From contig DAISIV010000013.1 in the NCBI GenBank assembly GCA_036821825.1, forward strand, positions 1-64,000: a stretch of 64,000 bases of DNA. The letters are read 5' to 3'. The DNA comes from CAITZA01 sp937915285 (GTDB taxonomy: Bacteria > Desulfobacterota > Desulfomonilia > Desulfomonilales > Desulfomonilaceae). The notes under the pieces are model-generated. The model ran no database searches, was not told the DNA's origin, and saw nothing but the letters and a program-made list of their open reading frames with translations. The position numbers and the translations under genes were made by a program. Positions 1 through 8,817 of the stretch are shown one piece after another (within the stretch, counting starts at the first letter, position 1; each line of letters opens with the position of its first letter).

Positions 1-24
1 TAGGGGAAAGGTTATCCAGATCAC

Positions 25-708
25 ATGCGATCTTTTTTTAGCTCACTTTTCAGGTTTTTTTTGGCGGGCATCGCCACAATGTTGCCTTTTATAGTTACCA
101 TTTTTGTAGTGAGCTGGATTGTAAAAATAGCTGACGCCTATGTAGGTCCGAGCAGTTCATTTGGACGATTCCTGGTGACCATAGTGAGTCCTGAATACAA
201 AATACCCGGCTACCTTGGGGGATATCTGGTAGTCGTGCTGCTTATCATAATTCTTGGTTTTCTCATTACCAGGGCTACTGTTGCAAAACTCCACAAGGCC
301 ATCACAAGCATATTGTCGAGAATCCCGCTCGTAGGGAAAATATACTCGTCCGTCGAGCAGGCCGTCGATCTGTTTGGTCAAAAAGGGAACTCGGGTCTTG
401 AGAAATTTGGCGGGGTGGGTCAGGTAAGGTTCGGGAATGTCACAGCGCTTTGTCTTTTAACTACGCCCCAGCATTACATGATGGCCGATGGAAGAGAACA
501 TGTGCTCGTTTTCATTCCAAATTCTCCCATCCCTGCTACCGGCTTTAATGTACTGGTTCCGATTGAAGACTTTAGGCCTCTTGACATGCCAATGGAGGAT
601 CTACTGAAGCTATTGATGTCATTAGGTTTGCTGGGACCGCAGGCCCTGTCTTCAAGACTGTCGGTTGTCACACCGCAGGAAACACCTATCCAAAAGCTCG
701 AAAAATAA
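25..708 (+). CDS. DUF502 family membrane protein
   Basis: A 227-residue inner-membrane protein of the DUF502 family. Two hydrophobic segments are visible (about residues 8-36 and 63-84), followed by the family's cytosolic-looking part with IPLVGKIYSSVEQ (about 99-111) and FIPNSPIPATGF (about 165-176), which are typical family blocks. The function of the family is not established; in plants a relative contributes to membrane trafficking and cell polarity. A purine-rich AGGGGAAAGG lies upstream of the ATG but at long spacing, so the start is only fairly sure. The next gene, a transporter, is 81 bases downstream on the same strand and could be cotranscribed. The assignment to the family is firm, the role unknown. 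Confidence 0.88.
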   Translation: MRSFFSSLFRFFLAGIATMLPFIVTIFVVSWIVKIADAYVGPSSSFGRFLVTIVSPEYKIPGYLGGYLVVVLLIIILGFLITRATVAKLHKAITSILSRIPLVGKIYSSVEQAVDLFGQKGNSGLEKFGGVGQVRFGNVTALCLLTTPQHYMMADGREHVLVFIPNSPIPATGFNVLVPIEDFRPLDMPMEDLLKLLMSLGLLGPQALSSRLSVVTPQETPIQKLEK

Positions 709-789
709 TCAAAAACCTTTTGATGCTGGCATATTTTGTGTATTATCCGGTCTCCTGACTCTCATGGAGTCTGAAATACTGGAGCCTGG

Positions 790-1992
790 ATGAAGTTAAA
801 CCGTAAAATCCTGCTTGTTTCTCTACTCTATTTCGCTGAAGGCTTTCCATTCGGAATCATCGAACAAACATTTCCGGTATATTTCAGAATCCAGGGTATG
901 AGTCTGGTTGATCTTGGATTGCTGAGCCTGGTGGGCATTCCATATGCTCTCAAGTTTCTGTGGGCTCCTGCGGTGGATTTTGTGGGAGCCAGGCGCCATT
1001 GGATATCAGCGGCCCAATTCTTAATGGCCGCCGCCATCCTGGTTTTGTTGCCCATGGATCCGGCGACTCCGACAACATTGTTCTGGGTCTCTCTGATGGC
1101 GTTATCTGTCTTGTCCGCCACACAGGATATTGCAATCGACGCATATACCATCGAGTTGCTCAATTCATCGGAAATGGGAATAGCCAACGGTTTCAGGCAG
1201 GCCGCCTACAGAGTCGCTCTCGTGATTTCGGGCGGGTTTTTTATAGCCTTGGGCGGCTGGATTGGATGGCAATTTACATATTTTGTGGCTGCGGGGGTTT
1301 TGGTCGTTTGTGGCTTCATATCCCTGGGTTTGCCTCATATTGAAGTGAAGCGGCCCAGATTTTCATCCGAATCACTTATGGCGCCCATTCGGGATCTGGT
1401 GAAAAGACCGGGAGTCATACAGGTAACGTGTTTCATACTGCTTTACAAACTGGGGGATTTAGCTCTGGCGCCTATGGTGCGGCCATTCTGGCTGGACCAG
1501 GGATTGACAACCACGGAAATAGGTCTCATCACAGGCTCCATCGGTGTATTTGCCGGAATAGCGGGCGCTTTAACCGGTGGATTGTTCATGACCAGATATG
1601 GCATTTATGCTGGGCTGCTTTTCCTAGGTTTATGGCAATCTGTTAGCAATCTGTCCTACGCCATAGTATCGACATACACTGGCTTTGGCGCCTACGGCAT
1701 ATATGTGGCTTCTTTTTTTGAATCTTTCTGTGGTGGTTTGGGCACATCTGCTTTCCTGGCCTTTCTAATGAGTATTTGCCAGAAAGAGTTTTCTGCAACC
1801 CAGTACGCCCTGCTGTCGGCGCTCTTCCGGATATCGGGGACAATGGCCGCCTCACTGAGTGGTTGGGTGACTCAGGATATCGGTTACGCGTATTACTTTA
1901 CGTGGACCTTTGTTCTATCCCTTCCGGCTTTCATTTTCATAGGCTATACCAAGAAATGGATTCCACAGGATGAACAGCCTGACGGCGTCTGA
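790..1992 (+). CDS. AmpG-like MFS transporter (PAT family)
   Basis: A 400-residue polytopic membrane protein with about 12 hydrophobic segments. The N-terminal stretch with GIIEQTFPVYFR and LKFLWAPAVDFVG, and QDIAIDAYTIELL near residue 113, match the AmpG/peptide-acetyl-CoA transporter (PAT) branch of the major facilitator superfamily. Known members import muropeptides (AmpG) or carry acetyl-CoA. Length is normal for single-domain AmpG homologues. The ATG follows TGGAG at good spacing. No ampC, ampD or ampR lies nearby, so a cell-wall recycling role is only suggested by family, and the substrate cannot be read from the sequence. It converges on the minus-strand permease that follows. Confidence 0.85.
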   Translation: MKLNRKILLVSLLYFAEGFPFGIIEQTFPVYFRIQGMSLVDLGLLSLVGIPYALKFLWAPAVDFVGARRHWISAAQFLMAAAILVLLPMDPATPTTLFWVSLMALSVLSATQDIAIDAYTIELLNSSEMGIANGFRQAAYRVALVISGGFFIALGGWIGWQFTYFVAAGVLVVCGFISLGLPHIEVKRPRFSSESLMAPIRDLVKRPGVIQVTCFILLYKLGDLALAPMVRPFWLDQGLTTTEIGLITGSIGVFAGIAGALTGGLFMTRYGIYAGLLFLGLWQSVSNLSYAIVSTYTGFGAYGIYVASFFESFCGGLGTSAFLAFLMSICQKEFSATQYALLSALFRISGTMAASLSGWVTQDIGYAYYFTWTFVLSLPAFIFIGYTKKWIPQDEQPDGV

Positions 1993-2057
1993 TCAAGCCA
2001 GCCTTGCACGGTAGATCTCGGTCAAGTGTTTGACCATTGCCATCTTTTCTTGAATGC

Positions 2058-3209
2058 CTAACCCAGATGTCTGAGACCGTCTCCAATTGGCTGGCGACTC
2101 ATGCGGATAGCCGGAGGAAGCGCGGCAATCAGGCCCAGACAAAGCGACACGAGAATAATCATGGCCACCGTGTGGTCGCTAACCTCGAAAATCGGTAGGA
2201 AAGACTTCATTTGGGACTGAAATATGGCTCCACCGGGAAAAGTCATCAAGGCGCCAAGAATTCCGCCGGTCAGGGCCAGAGCCACCGATTCACCGCAGAT
2301 GAGCCCAAAAATAAAGAGTGGCCCAAATCCCAGTGTCTTGAGCACAGCGAACTCTCCTGAGCGCTCCCTGGCCGTCATCGCCATTGTGTTGGCGAGTACA
2401 ATCAATATGATGCCTATTACCACTATCGAAATTACTTGAACTGCCCCGATAATGGCCTCGGTCATTGAAACAAAACCCATCTGGAAGGCTTTTTCGGTTT
2501 CTGTTAGTGTTTCAGCAAGGGAATTCCTGAACTGCGCGTCGATTTCCTGAGCCACCTCTGGGGCTTTGTCAGGATCAGCTACCTTGATCATATACCATCC
2601 GACCTTGTTAGCCCGGTCAGGTGAACTCTTTTTGAGCGCCTCGTTCAGATAGTCATATCTGAAAAAAAAGGCTGTCTCATCAGTGTTTTTCTGCGCCCCC
2701 CTATAAATCCCCACTAGCGTTAGCTCAATTGCTCCCGGATAAATCGTGCCCTGTAACGGGATTATGTCGCCAATCTTCCAGCCGAATCTTTCGGCAAGCG
2801 TCTTTCCGGCTATTGCAGAGTTACGGTCTTTCTCAAAGGCCTTTTTTTCGTTTGCGCTCAAAAGGAACTCTGGATACATTTCCAGGTATTCAAGTCCGTT
2901 TATAGCGAACTGAGCAAAGAAGTTTTTCTTATCCTTGTAAATTCCACCATACCAATGGCCGTAACCGATCCCGCTAACCCCGCTTACCTGTGAAATTTTG
3001 TTTCTGTACGATAACGGAAGAGTATAGATAAGCGAGATCTTGTTTCGTGTGACCAATCGATTTACAGATGAAGTCTCAACGCCGACGTACCATGCCCCAA
3101 TTAGAGTCCGAAGTATTCCAAAGGCTAGCATGGCTATGGCGACTCCTAGGAGAGTCAGCCCCGCGCGTAATCGGCTTCTGAATACATTTCTGATTATAAG
3201 TTTTAACAA
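2058..3209 (-). CDS. MacB/FtsX-type ABC transporter permease without a visible ATPase
   Basis: A 383-residue permease of the MacB/LolC/FtsX type. It has one N-terminal membrane segment (about residues 14-40), a large extracytoplasmic MacB_PCD-like domain (about 45-245), then three membrane segments in the C-terminal FtsX domain; the motif ANTMAMTARERSGEFAVLKTLG-type block around residues 275-296 is characteristic. Such permeases normally work with an ATPase encoded next door, in lipoprotein transport, peptide export or cell-wall hydrolase control. Here the only neighbour on the same strand is the membrane GTPase 26 bases upstream, and no ATPase gene is within reach in this window. The substrate is unknown. 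The ATPase may be encoded elsewhere, or the protein may act in a different way. Confidence 0.85.
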   Translation of the reverse strand: MLKLIIRNVFRSRLRAGLTLLGVAIAMLAFGILRTLIGAWYVGVETSSVNRLVTRNKISLIYTLPLSYRNKISQVSGVSGIGYGHWYGGIYKDKKNFFAQFAINGLEYLEMYPEFLLSANEKKAFEKDRNSAIAGKTLAERFGWKIGDIIPLQGTIYPGAIELTLVGIYRGAQKNTDETAFFFRYDYLNEALKKSSPDRANKVGWYMIKVADPDKAPEVAQEIDAQFRNSLAETLTETEKAFQMGFVSMTEAIIGAVQVISIVVIGIILIVLANTMAMTARERSGEFAVLKTLGFGPLFIFGLICGESVALALTGGILGALMTFPGGAIFQSQMKSFLPIFEVSDHTVAMIILVSLCLGLIAALPPAIRMSRQPIGDGLRHLG

Positions 3210-3235
3210 CTTCGGTCCCGCACAAATTCTTGAGT

Positions 3236-4996
3236 CTAGGTCCGATTCCCCGCATCAAACATTTTTGACAAACGCTCTAGCTGATCTAATGATTCGCCCA
3301 CTGATTTAAGGCTCTCCCTCAGAGCTTCGGTCACCTCATCGACCCTGCGATCTAGCTGTTTCTCAAAATTGCTCAATATGCCGGACGCCACGCCTTGCGA
3401 AATCCTGCTCAATTTCTTGAGCCTCCGATTAGCCAACCAGAAAACCAGGATTGCTTCCAGGATCACTAGACTCAACAACGATGATAGCCCCTCCGGACTA
3501 AAAAGGTTTGATCCAATGCTGATCACCATCCAGAAGATACTCCAAATGTTAAAATCAGCTCCATGTCCAATGACTACCTGATTGTGAAACCTGAACAAAA
3601 ACAAACCCACTGGTATGGTTAACCAGAATGACTGAAACAACCTGTTCAGGAAAGATCTAAGTCTTTGTTTGGTCAGATCAGATGACTTAAACATGTTTTC
3701 TATGGCATGGTTCCTTAAATCGGAACTATTGATGGCCGAAGAGCGGGATTCAGCTTTTCCAAGATCCCCAAGAATGGATTCGGACTTTATCTTGCCTTGT
3801 ATTCGACTGAGTCTGTTCAACCAGGGCTGACTGAATTCAGTCATGGCCTCATTCATGGATGCTGTCAGGCTGGAGAAATTGTCCGCTCCATGTATTTTTC
3901 GGCGTGAAAGTAATTTCATGATCATTTTGATCGTTTTAAGAGAAGTATCCGACTCAATTAATCGACCAAATACGGCTGAAGCAATTATTTCAGATACTAT
4001 CGTATTCCCTGGGAGCGGGGCGAGACCAACACCTTCGTCTTCATTTTCCAGGACTGATCTCAGAGCACGACGGCGGGCCTCAGGTTTTGCATCAGCAAAA
4101 ACCCTCGCAAAAAGCGCTTTTGAATTATTTAATAAATTCAAAAACTTTATACTTTGAATTTCTTTTGCTTTTCGCTTGGCCAATATGAACGCCCTGAAAC
4201 GTGAGAATTCGTCATTCAGGAACTGATCTGAAGCAGAGTGTGACGATTCCAGGAAGCCTGACAAGGCAAAAACTCTCGGATTGTCTATCCCCGTGGTCCT
4301 TTTCAGATGGAATATGAAATCTCCCAAGGCTTCCTTGAGTCTTGTATATCTGTCTGAAGAATTTTGATCGAGTAGTTGGTCTGATTTATTAAACACAAAG
4401 CAGAAATTATCCTTATGGGTCTGGCAATTTTTTATGAATGCAAAAAAAGAGGCGTCGGCATATTTCTCGGGACTCACCACCCATACCATCATATCCATAT
4501 GAGGAGCCAGTTTTGACACTGTCAGAGCGTTGCCCTGTTCATGGCTGTCAAAGTCGGGCATGTCCAGGACAACAGTGTCTCTAATCGAGTCTATTCGATG
4601 AGTAGCGTCAGGCTTTCGGAACAAACCCGGGTCAGTGTCCAGGAGCGTTTCTACCTCTTCATGTCTGTATATAATGGCCCGGTCTGTATAGGGACGCCGA
4701 TCTGAGGGGCTGGAGATATTCGCCTTGGCCAAGGCGTTAATAAGAGTGGACTTTCCTACACCTGTGCCACCGGCTATACCAATCAGGATCGTATCACCCG
4801 ACACCTTCGCCCGTGCCAGCAACTCCTGAGTCTCGGAGGTAAAAGAACTTATTTGTTCCTCAGAGAAGAGATTAGTCGCTTGCGAGCGCAGGAATTCGAG
4901 AAGATACTCTAAAAAATTTCGCAAGGATGAATAATCAACAATCGGTCCTGAATTGCCGGGCGAGAGAAAAGAAATTTGTTTAGATGAGGTCGTCAA
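3236..4996 (-). CDS. Membrane-anchored GTPase, dynamin/Era-like
   Basis: A 586-residue protein with an N-terminal GTPase domain and a C-terminal membrane hairpin. G1 is GGTGVGKST (about residues 76-84), G3 is DMPDFDS (145-151) in place of the usual DxPG, and G4 is NKSD (203-206). Two hydrophobic segments lie around 455-475 and 490-530, followed by a helical tail rich in charged residues. This layout recalls bacterial dynamin-like and other membrane-associated TRAFAC GTPases, but I do not recognise a named family. It precedes the orphan MacB-type permease by 26 bases, probably in one operon. The role may be membrane remodelling or gating of the permease; that is inference. Confidence 0.72.
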   Translation of the reverse strand: MTTSSKQISFLSPGNSGPIVDYSSLRNFLEYLLEFLRSQATNLFSEEQISSFTSETQELLARAKVSGDTILIGIAGGTGVGKSTLINALAKANISSPSDRRPYTDRAIIYRHEEVETLLDTDPGLFRKPDATHRIDSIRDTVVLDMPDFDSHEQGNALTVSKLAPHMDMMVWVVSPEKYADASFFAFIKNCQTHKDNFCFVFNKSDQLLDQNSSDRYTRLKEALGDFIFHLKRTTGIDNPRVFALSGFLESSHSASDQFLNDEFSRFRAFILAKRKAKEIQSIKFLNLLNNSKALFARVFADAKPEARRRALRSVLENEDEGVGLAPLPGNTIVSEIIASAVFGRLIESDTSLKTIKMIMKLLSRRKIHGADNFSSLTASMNEAMTEFSQPWLNRLSRIQGKIKSESILGDLGKAESRSSAINSSDLRNHAIENMFKSSDLTKQRLRSFLNRLFQSFWLTIPVGLFLFRFHNQVVIGHGADFNIWSIFWMVISIGSNLFSPEGLSSLLSLVILEAILVFWLANRRLKKLSRISQGVASGILSNFEKQLDRRVDEVTEALRESLKSVGESLDQLERLSKMFDAGNRT

Positions 4997-5050
4997 GGCG
5001 TTATTCAGAGCCGCTGTTCTGAAAGTCCAGCGGCTTGAAATTCATATCAA

Positions 5051-5416
5051 TTACCATGGAATTTTAACTACTTCAGAGTCCTTACATTCTGCGTCGAGAG
5101 GTCTGAGCCATGGGAACCATATTGGAATCGGTTTCAATGACAGACAGGGAGCCTTGAATTCATAAGCCTGGCTGCAACCGGGTAAACAAACTGAAAATGT
5201 CCCCAGGCTAACCCACGGAAGCACATGGAATTCGGTCTTGATCAATGTAGGCCATATCGGAAGATCGAAAGGAATGGCAATTGGACCTATGGTTTCTGGA
5301 GGGGGTGGCTTATCCGGCAGGCACGGTCGGGGAATTGAATTTCCCGCCAGACAGACTGATGGAATAATAATCAGTAAAGCCATTATAAGGATCAGGATCT
5401 TTTTAAGCCCAAACAT
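5051..5416 (-). CDS. Small secreted Pro/Cys-containing protein, unknown
   Basis: A 121-residue protein with a clear signal peptide: MFGLKK, a hydrophobic core of about 15 residues, then a cleavage-like CLAGN near residues 22-26. The mature part is rich in proline and tryptophan and holds several cysteines, including CLPGCSQ and CLSL, so disulfides in the periplasm are possible. AGGGGTGACA stands directly before the ATG and supports the start. It is 54 bases upstream of the GTPase gene, on the same strand, so it may be the first gene of that operon. I do not recognise a family. Confidence 0.6.
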   Translation of the reverse strand: MFGLKKILILIMALLIIIPSVCLAGNSIPRPCLPDKPPPPETIGPIAIPFDLPIWPTLIKTEFHVLPWVSLGTFSVCLPGCSQAYEFKAPCLSLKPIPIWFPWLRPLDAECKDSEVVKIPW

Positions 5417-5612
5417 TTGTCACCCCTAACCGGTTGGCTAAGATTGAGGTTTTTGATCTCTTTGAAAAGACGGTTTTGCTGATAAATACTAACATGCGCC
5501 ATCCTGAAAAGTCAATTAGCCACATCTGCCTCAAGTCGCCAGAGGATGCGGCTCATGCCTGCCGACCCCGGCGTCCGGCATCCCCGAAAACCAAGCAGGA
5601 AGTTATCAACCG

Positions 5613-5653
5613 CCAAAAAACAGAAGATCGGCGAACATGTCTTTCGCCGATCT
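5613..5653 (-). terminator. Rho-independent terminator of ppdK
   Basis: On the minus strand an 11-bp perfect stem (AGATCGGCGAA / TTCGCCGATCT, plus-strand 5625-5635 and 5643-5653) with a 7-base loop is followed by TTCTG and six T (A-run at 5613-5618). It lies 60 bases past the ppdK stop codon. Confidence 0.9.
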
Positions 5654-5713
5654 CCAGCTAACCCTTTTCAGGTTCTTTTGTCGTTAATTGAATATGACGG
5701 ATCTGCTATCCGC

Positions 5714-8494
5714 TTACTGTTTCTTCTCCAGTAAAGACGCATGAGCCGCAGCAAGCCTTGCTATCGGAACACGCGGACCTGAGCATGATACGTAGTTCAG
5801 ACCTATGGAGTGGCAGAATTTTATGGATGCCGGATGACCACCGTGCTCTCCGCAAATACCGATTTTGAGGTTGGGGTTTGCGGTTCTACCGGCGCTAACC
5901 GCCATTTTCATCAGAGTCCCTACTCCGACCGTGTCTAGAGATTCAAACGGGTTGGCAGGAAGCAGTCCAGACTCCTGATAAAAAGGCAGGAACTTGTTCT
6001 CTGCATCTTCTCGACTAAACGAGAATGTCGCCTGAGTAAGGTCGTTGGTTCCGAAGGAGAAAAATTCAGCTACTTCCGCCAGGCTCTGGGCAGTCACGCA
6101 GGCCCTTACGACTTCTATCATCGAACCAAATTTAAATTTAAGTTTGAGATTGTTTTCAGCCTCTATTTGAGCCTGACACTCATCAACATACTTTTTGACC
6201 CACCTGAGTTCCTTGTGTGAACAAACCTGAGGAACCATTATTTCAGGAAATACCTCCACGCCTTCCTTCATACACTCGGCAGTAGCCTCCAGGATGGCCT
6301 GTATCTGCATCTGATAGATCTCAGGATAAGTTATTCCCAACCGGACACCTCTATGCCCAAGCATGGGGTTGATTTCCCTCAATGTTCGGACTCTCTGGAG
6401 CATTAGTTTTCTTTTAGCCAATGCTTTTTCGACGGTGACTGGATCAAGCGCAGAGAGGTTGAGAGGTAACTGGGAGAGGCCTTCCAGGTAGTGGGAGTGC
6501 GCATCCACGTCTACCAGCCTTACTGCGTCTAGTAGATCCTGAGCCGCTTTCTGAATCGAACTCAGCCTTTTGAGTTCATCAAGCTGTTTGATAAGGTCGT
6601 TCTCTGTGGGAAGGAATTCATGTATGGGCGGATCAAGGAGACGAATGGTCACGGGATACGGAGCCATTGCCTTGAGAATTGCCTTGAAGTCAGACCTCTG
6701 TATGGGAAGCAGCTTGGCAAGAGCCTTCTTTCTGTCTTCAGGCGTTTCGGCCAGGATCATGTCCACCACCTTGGGTAGACGTTCAGCAGCATTGAACATT
6801 CGTTCGGTTCTGCACAGACCTATACCTACAGCGCCATAACCTCTCGATTTTTCAGCATCCTCAGGGGTATCCGCATTAGCCATAACTCCGAGGCGGGCAA
6901 TGTTGTCAGCCCAGCCAAGCAGAGTATTGAGGTGCTCACTAAATTCCGGCTCTATTGTCGGGATTTCACCAAGATAAACATTACCGGTCCCACCATCTAT
7001 GGTTATAACGTCCCCTTCGTGAATGACCTTGTCACCAACAATGGCGAGCCTCTGTTCGGTCTGTACAACAATTCCTTCGGCTCCTGCCACACACGGTTTT
7101 CCCATGCCACGCGCTACCACGGCAGCGTGCGATGTCTTACCACCACGGCTTGTCAGGATGCCTTGGGAGGCAAAAAAACCATGGATGTCTTCTGGCTTGG
7201 TTTCCTCTCTCACCAGTATGACTTTCTCGCCCTGTCTACCTTCAGTTTCTGCCCGATCCGCGTCAAAAATACACCTTCCTGAAGCTGCTCCGGGGGAAGC
7301 CGGCAGGCCTGTAGCCAGCGGGGTTGCTTCAAATGTCGGATCCAGTCCCGGATAAAGCAGTTGCTCCAAATGCTCCGGATTGATCCTCAGTAATGATTCT
7401 TCTTTGGATAACAATTCCTCCGCCACCATGTCCACTGAAGAACGAACCATGGCCTGGGCGTTCATTTTCCCATTTCTGGTCTGAAGACAGTACAAAATGC
7501 CCTTTTCAATCGTGAACTCAAAGTCCTGGACTTCACGGTAATGTTTCTCCAGCTTGTCCCTGAGTTCTTCGAGTTGACGGTAAAGCGATGGCATTTCCTG
7601 AGACATTGCCTGAATAGGTTTGGGTGTTCTGATTCCTGCGACGACATCCTCGCCCTGGGCGTTGACCAGGTATTCCCCAAACATAACGTTTTCACCGGTA
7701 GCCGGGTCACGCGTAAAACCAACGCCGGTTCCACTGTCATTACCCATGTTACCGAAAACCATGGCCACTATGTTTACAGCCGTGCCATTAGCCATGTCAG
7801 TGGTGATGTTAAATTCACGTCTGTAATCAACTGCCCTCTTGCCTGTCCATGAATTGAACACCGCCTGAATGGCAATATTTAGCTGGTCATAAACATCTTC
7901 AGGGAAAGGCCTGAAAGTCTGCTCGTAAACGACGTTCAGGAATAGTTCGCTGATTTCCTTGAGATCCTCGGTGGTGAGATCAACATCCGAGATCGCGCCG
8001 GTTTTGACCTTTACAGCTTCAAGGGTTTCATCAAAATACTGATCAGGGATACCCATTGCTATTTTGCCAAATAGCTGAATAAAGCGCCTGTAGGCGTCAT
8101 AGCCGAAGCGCTCGTTGCCCGTCTGGGCGATCAAACCATGGAGTGTGTTTGAATTGAGACCCAGGTTGAGTATCGTATCCATCATGCCCGGCATTGACAT
8201 CGCTGAACCGGAACGGACCGAAACCAGTAAAGGATTGTCGGGATCACCGAATTTTTTCCCGCTATCAATCTCCAACTGTTTCATGTGTCCAATTACTTCT
8301 TCCATCATGCCGGGTGGCAATTCTCCCACTCCAGAATCCAGAAAACTCAAACAGGCTTCCGTAGTAATTACAAAGCCGGGCGGTACTTTAAGACCTATCT
8401 GGGTCATTTCGCACAGACCCGCTCCTTTGCCGCCTAAAAGCTTTTTGTTTTTACCGTCGCCCTCTTGAAATGAGTACACGAATTTTTGGCTCAT
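5714..8494 (-). CDS. ppdK: Pyruvate, phosphate dikinase
   Basis: Interconverts pyruvate, ATP and phosphate with phosphoenolpyruvate, AMP and pyrophosphate, a cytosolic link between pyruvate and gluconeogenesis common in anaerobes. The 926-residue length fits the family. The N-terminal nucleotide-binding domain begins with GGKGAGLCEM; the swivelling phosphohistidine domain carries GGKTSHAAVVARGMGKP with the catalytic histidine at about residue 456; the C-terminal PEP/pyruvate barrel ends with GICGEHGGHPASIKFC, which includes the catalytic cysteine. A longer frame opens at 8512, but GGAG sits seven bases before the internal ATG at 8494, giving the start MSQKFVYSF. It stands alone, between its own promoter region and a strong terminator. 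Confidence 0.97.
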   Translation of the reverse strand: MSQKFVYSFQEGDGKNKKLLGGKGAGLCEMTQIGLKVPPGFVITTEACLSFLDSGVGELPPGMMEEVIGHMKQLEIDSGKKFGDPDNPLLVSVRSGSAMSMPGMMDTILNLGLNSNTLHGLIAQTGNERFGYDAYRRFIQLFGKIAMGIPDQYFDETLEAVKVKTGAISDVDLTTEDLKEISELFLNVVYEQTFRPFPEDVYDQLNIAIQAVFNSWTGKRAVDYRREFNITTDMANGTAVNIVAMVFGNMGNDSGTGVGFTRDPATGENVMFGEYLVNAQGEDVVAGIRTPKPIQAMSQEMPSLYRQLEELRDKLEKHYREVQDFEFTIEKGILYCLQTRNGKMNAQAMVRSSVDMVAEELLSKEESLLRINPEHLEQLLYPGLDPTFEATPLATGLPASPGAASGRCIFDADRAETEGRQGEKVILVREETKPEDIHGFFASQGILTSRGGKTSHAAVVARGMGKPCVAGAEGIVVQTEQRLAIVGDKVIHEGDVITIDGGTGNVYLGEIPTIEPEFSEHLNTLLGWADNIARLGVMANADTPEDAEKSRGYGAVGIGLCRTERMFNAAERLPKVVDMILAETPEDRKKALAKLLPIQRSDFKAILKAMAPYPVTIRLLDPPIHEFLPTENDLIKQLDELKRLSSIQKAAQDLLDAVRLVDVDAHSHYLEGLSQLPLNLSALDPVTVEKALAKRKLMLQRVRTLREINPMLGHRGVRLGITYPEIYQMQIQAILEATAECMKEGVEVFPEIMVPQVCSHKELRWVKKYVDECQAQIEAENNLKLKFKFGSMIEVVRACVTAQSLAEVAEFFSFGTNDLTQATFSFSREDAENKFLPFYQESGLLPANPFESLDTVGVGTLMKMAVSAGRTANPNLKIGICGEHGGHPASIKFCHSIGLNYVSCSGPRVPIARLAAAHASLLEKKQ

Positions 8495-8632
8495 CGGACT
8501 CTCCAGTTCCATTTTTAGATAACTGACTTAATTTACCTCAAAAACAGAGGCTTAAAACAAAAATTCCCACCCAAGGCTAATCACCCAGTTATGCGTCAAT
8601 TTGCGTTTGATTTCATGTGACAGAACTATTTC

Positions 8633-8677
8633 ATACTATCAAATAGTATTTATATATTTCAAATAAAACCTAAACAA
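8633..8677 (-). promoter_or_regulatory. Candidate ppdK promoter with overlapping palindrome
   Basis: On the minus strand TTGTTT (plus 8672-8677) and TATAAA (plus 8649-8654) are 17 bases apart, a fair sigma-70 layout reading toward ppdK. The palindrome ATACTAT-CAA-ATAGTAT (8633-8649) abuts the -10 box and would cover the transcription start. A further ATAGTAT copy lies at 8685-8691. This suggests an operator for an unknown regulator. The rest of the 323-base gap between ppdK and the next gene is AT-rich and shows no gene. Confidence 0.5.
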
Positions 8678-8817
8678 CTTTCCGATAGTATACTGACTTC
8701 AGGTAATACTGATCGTTGTTCATCCAGATCGGAGGTTCCGGCCCTTACGGGTTCAGACTCTATATTTGAACGATATCAATCGGTTAACAACCCTACAAAC
8801 AGAATCCCCAGGAGCGT

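Noticed and set aside
960..1343. Second frames inside the AmpG-like gene and similar long antisense frames in ppdK, the RACo-like gene and lon
   Set aside because: Typical shadow frames of genes with biased third positions; no ribosome-binding sites, no domains.
5434..5661. Short plus-strand frames between the secreted gene and ppdK
   Set aside because: They cover the ppdK terminator and have no start signals.
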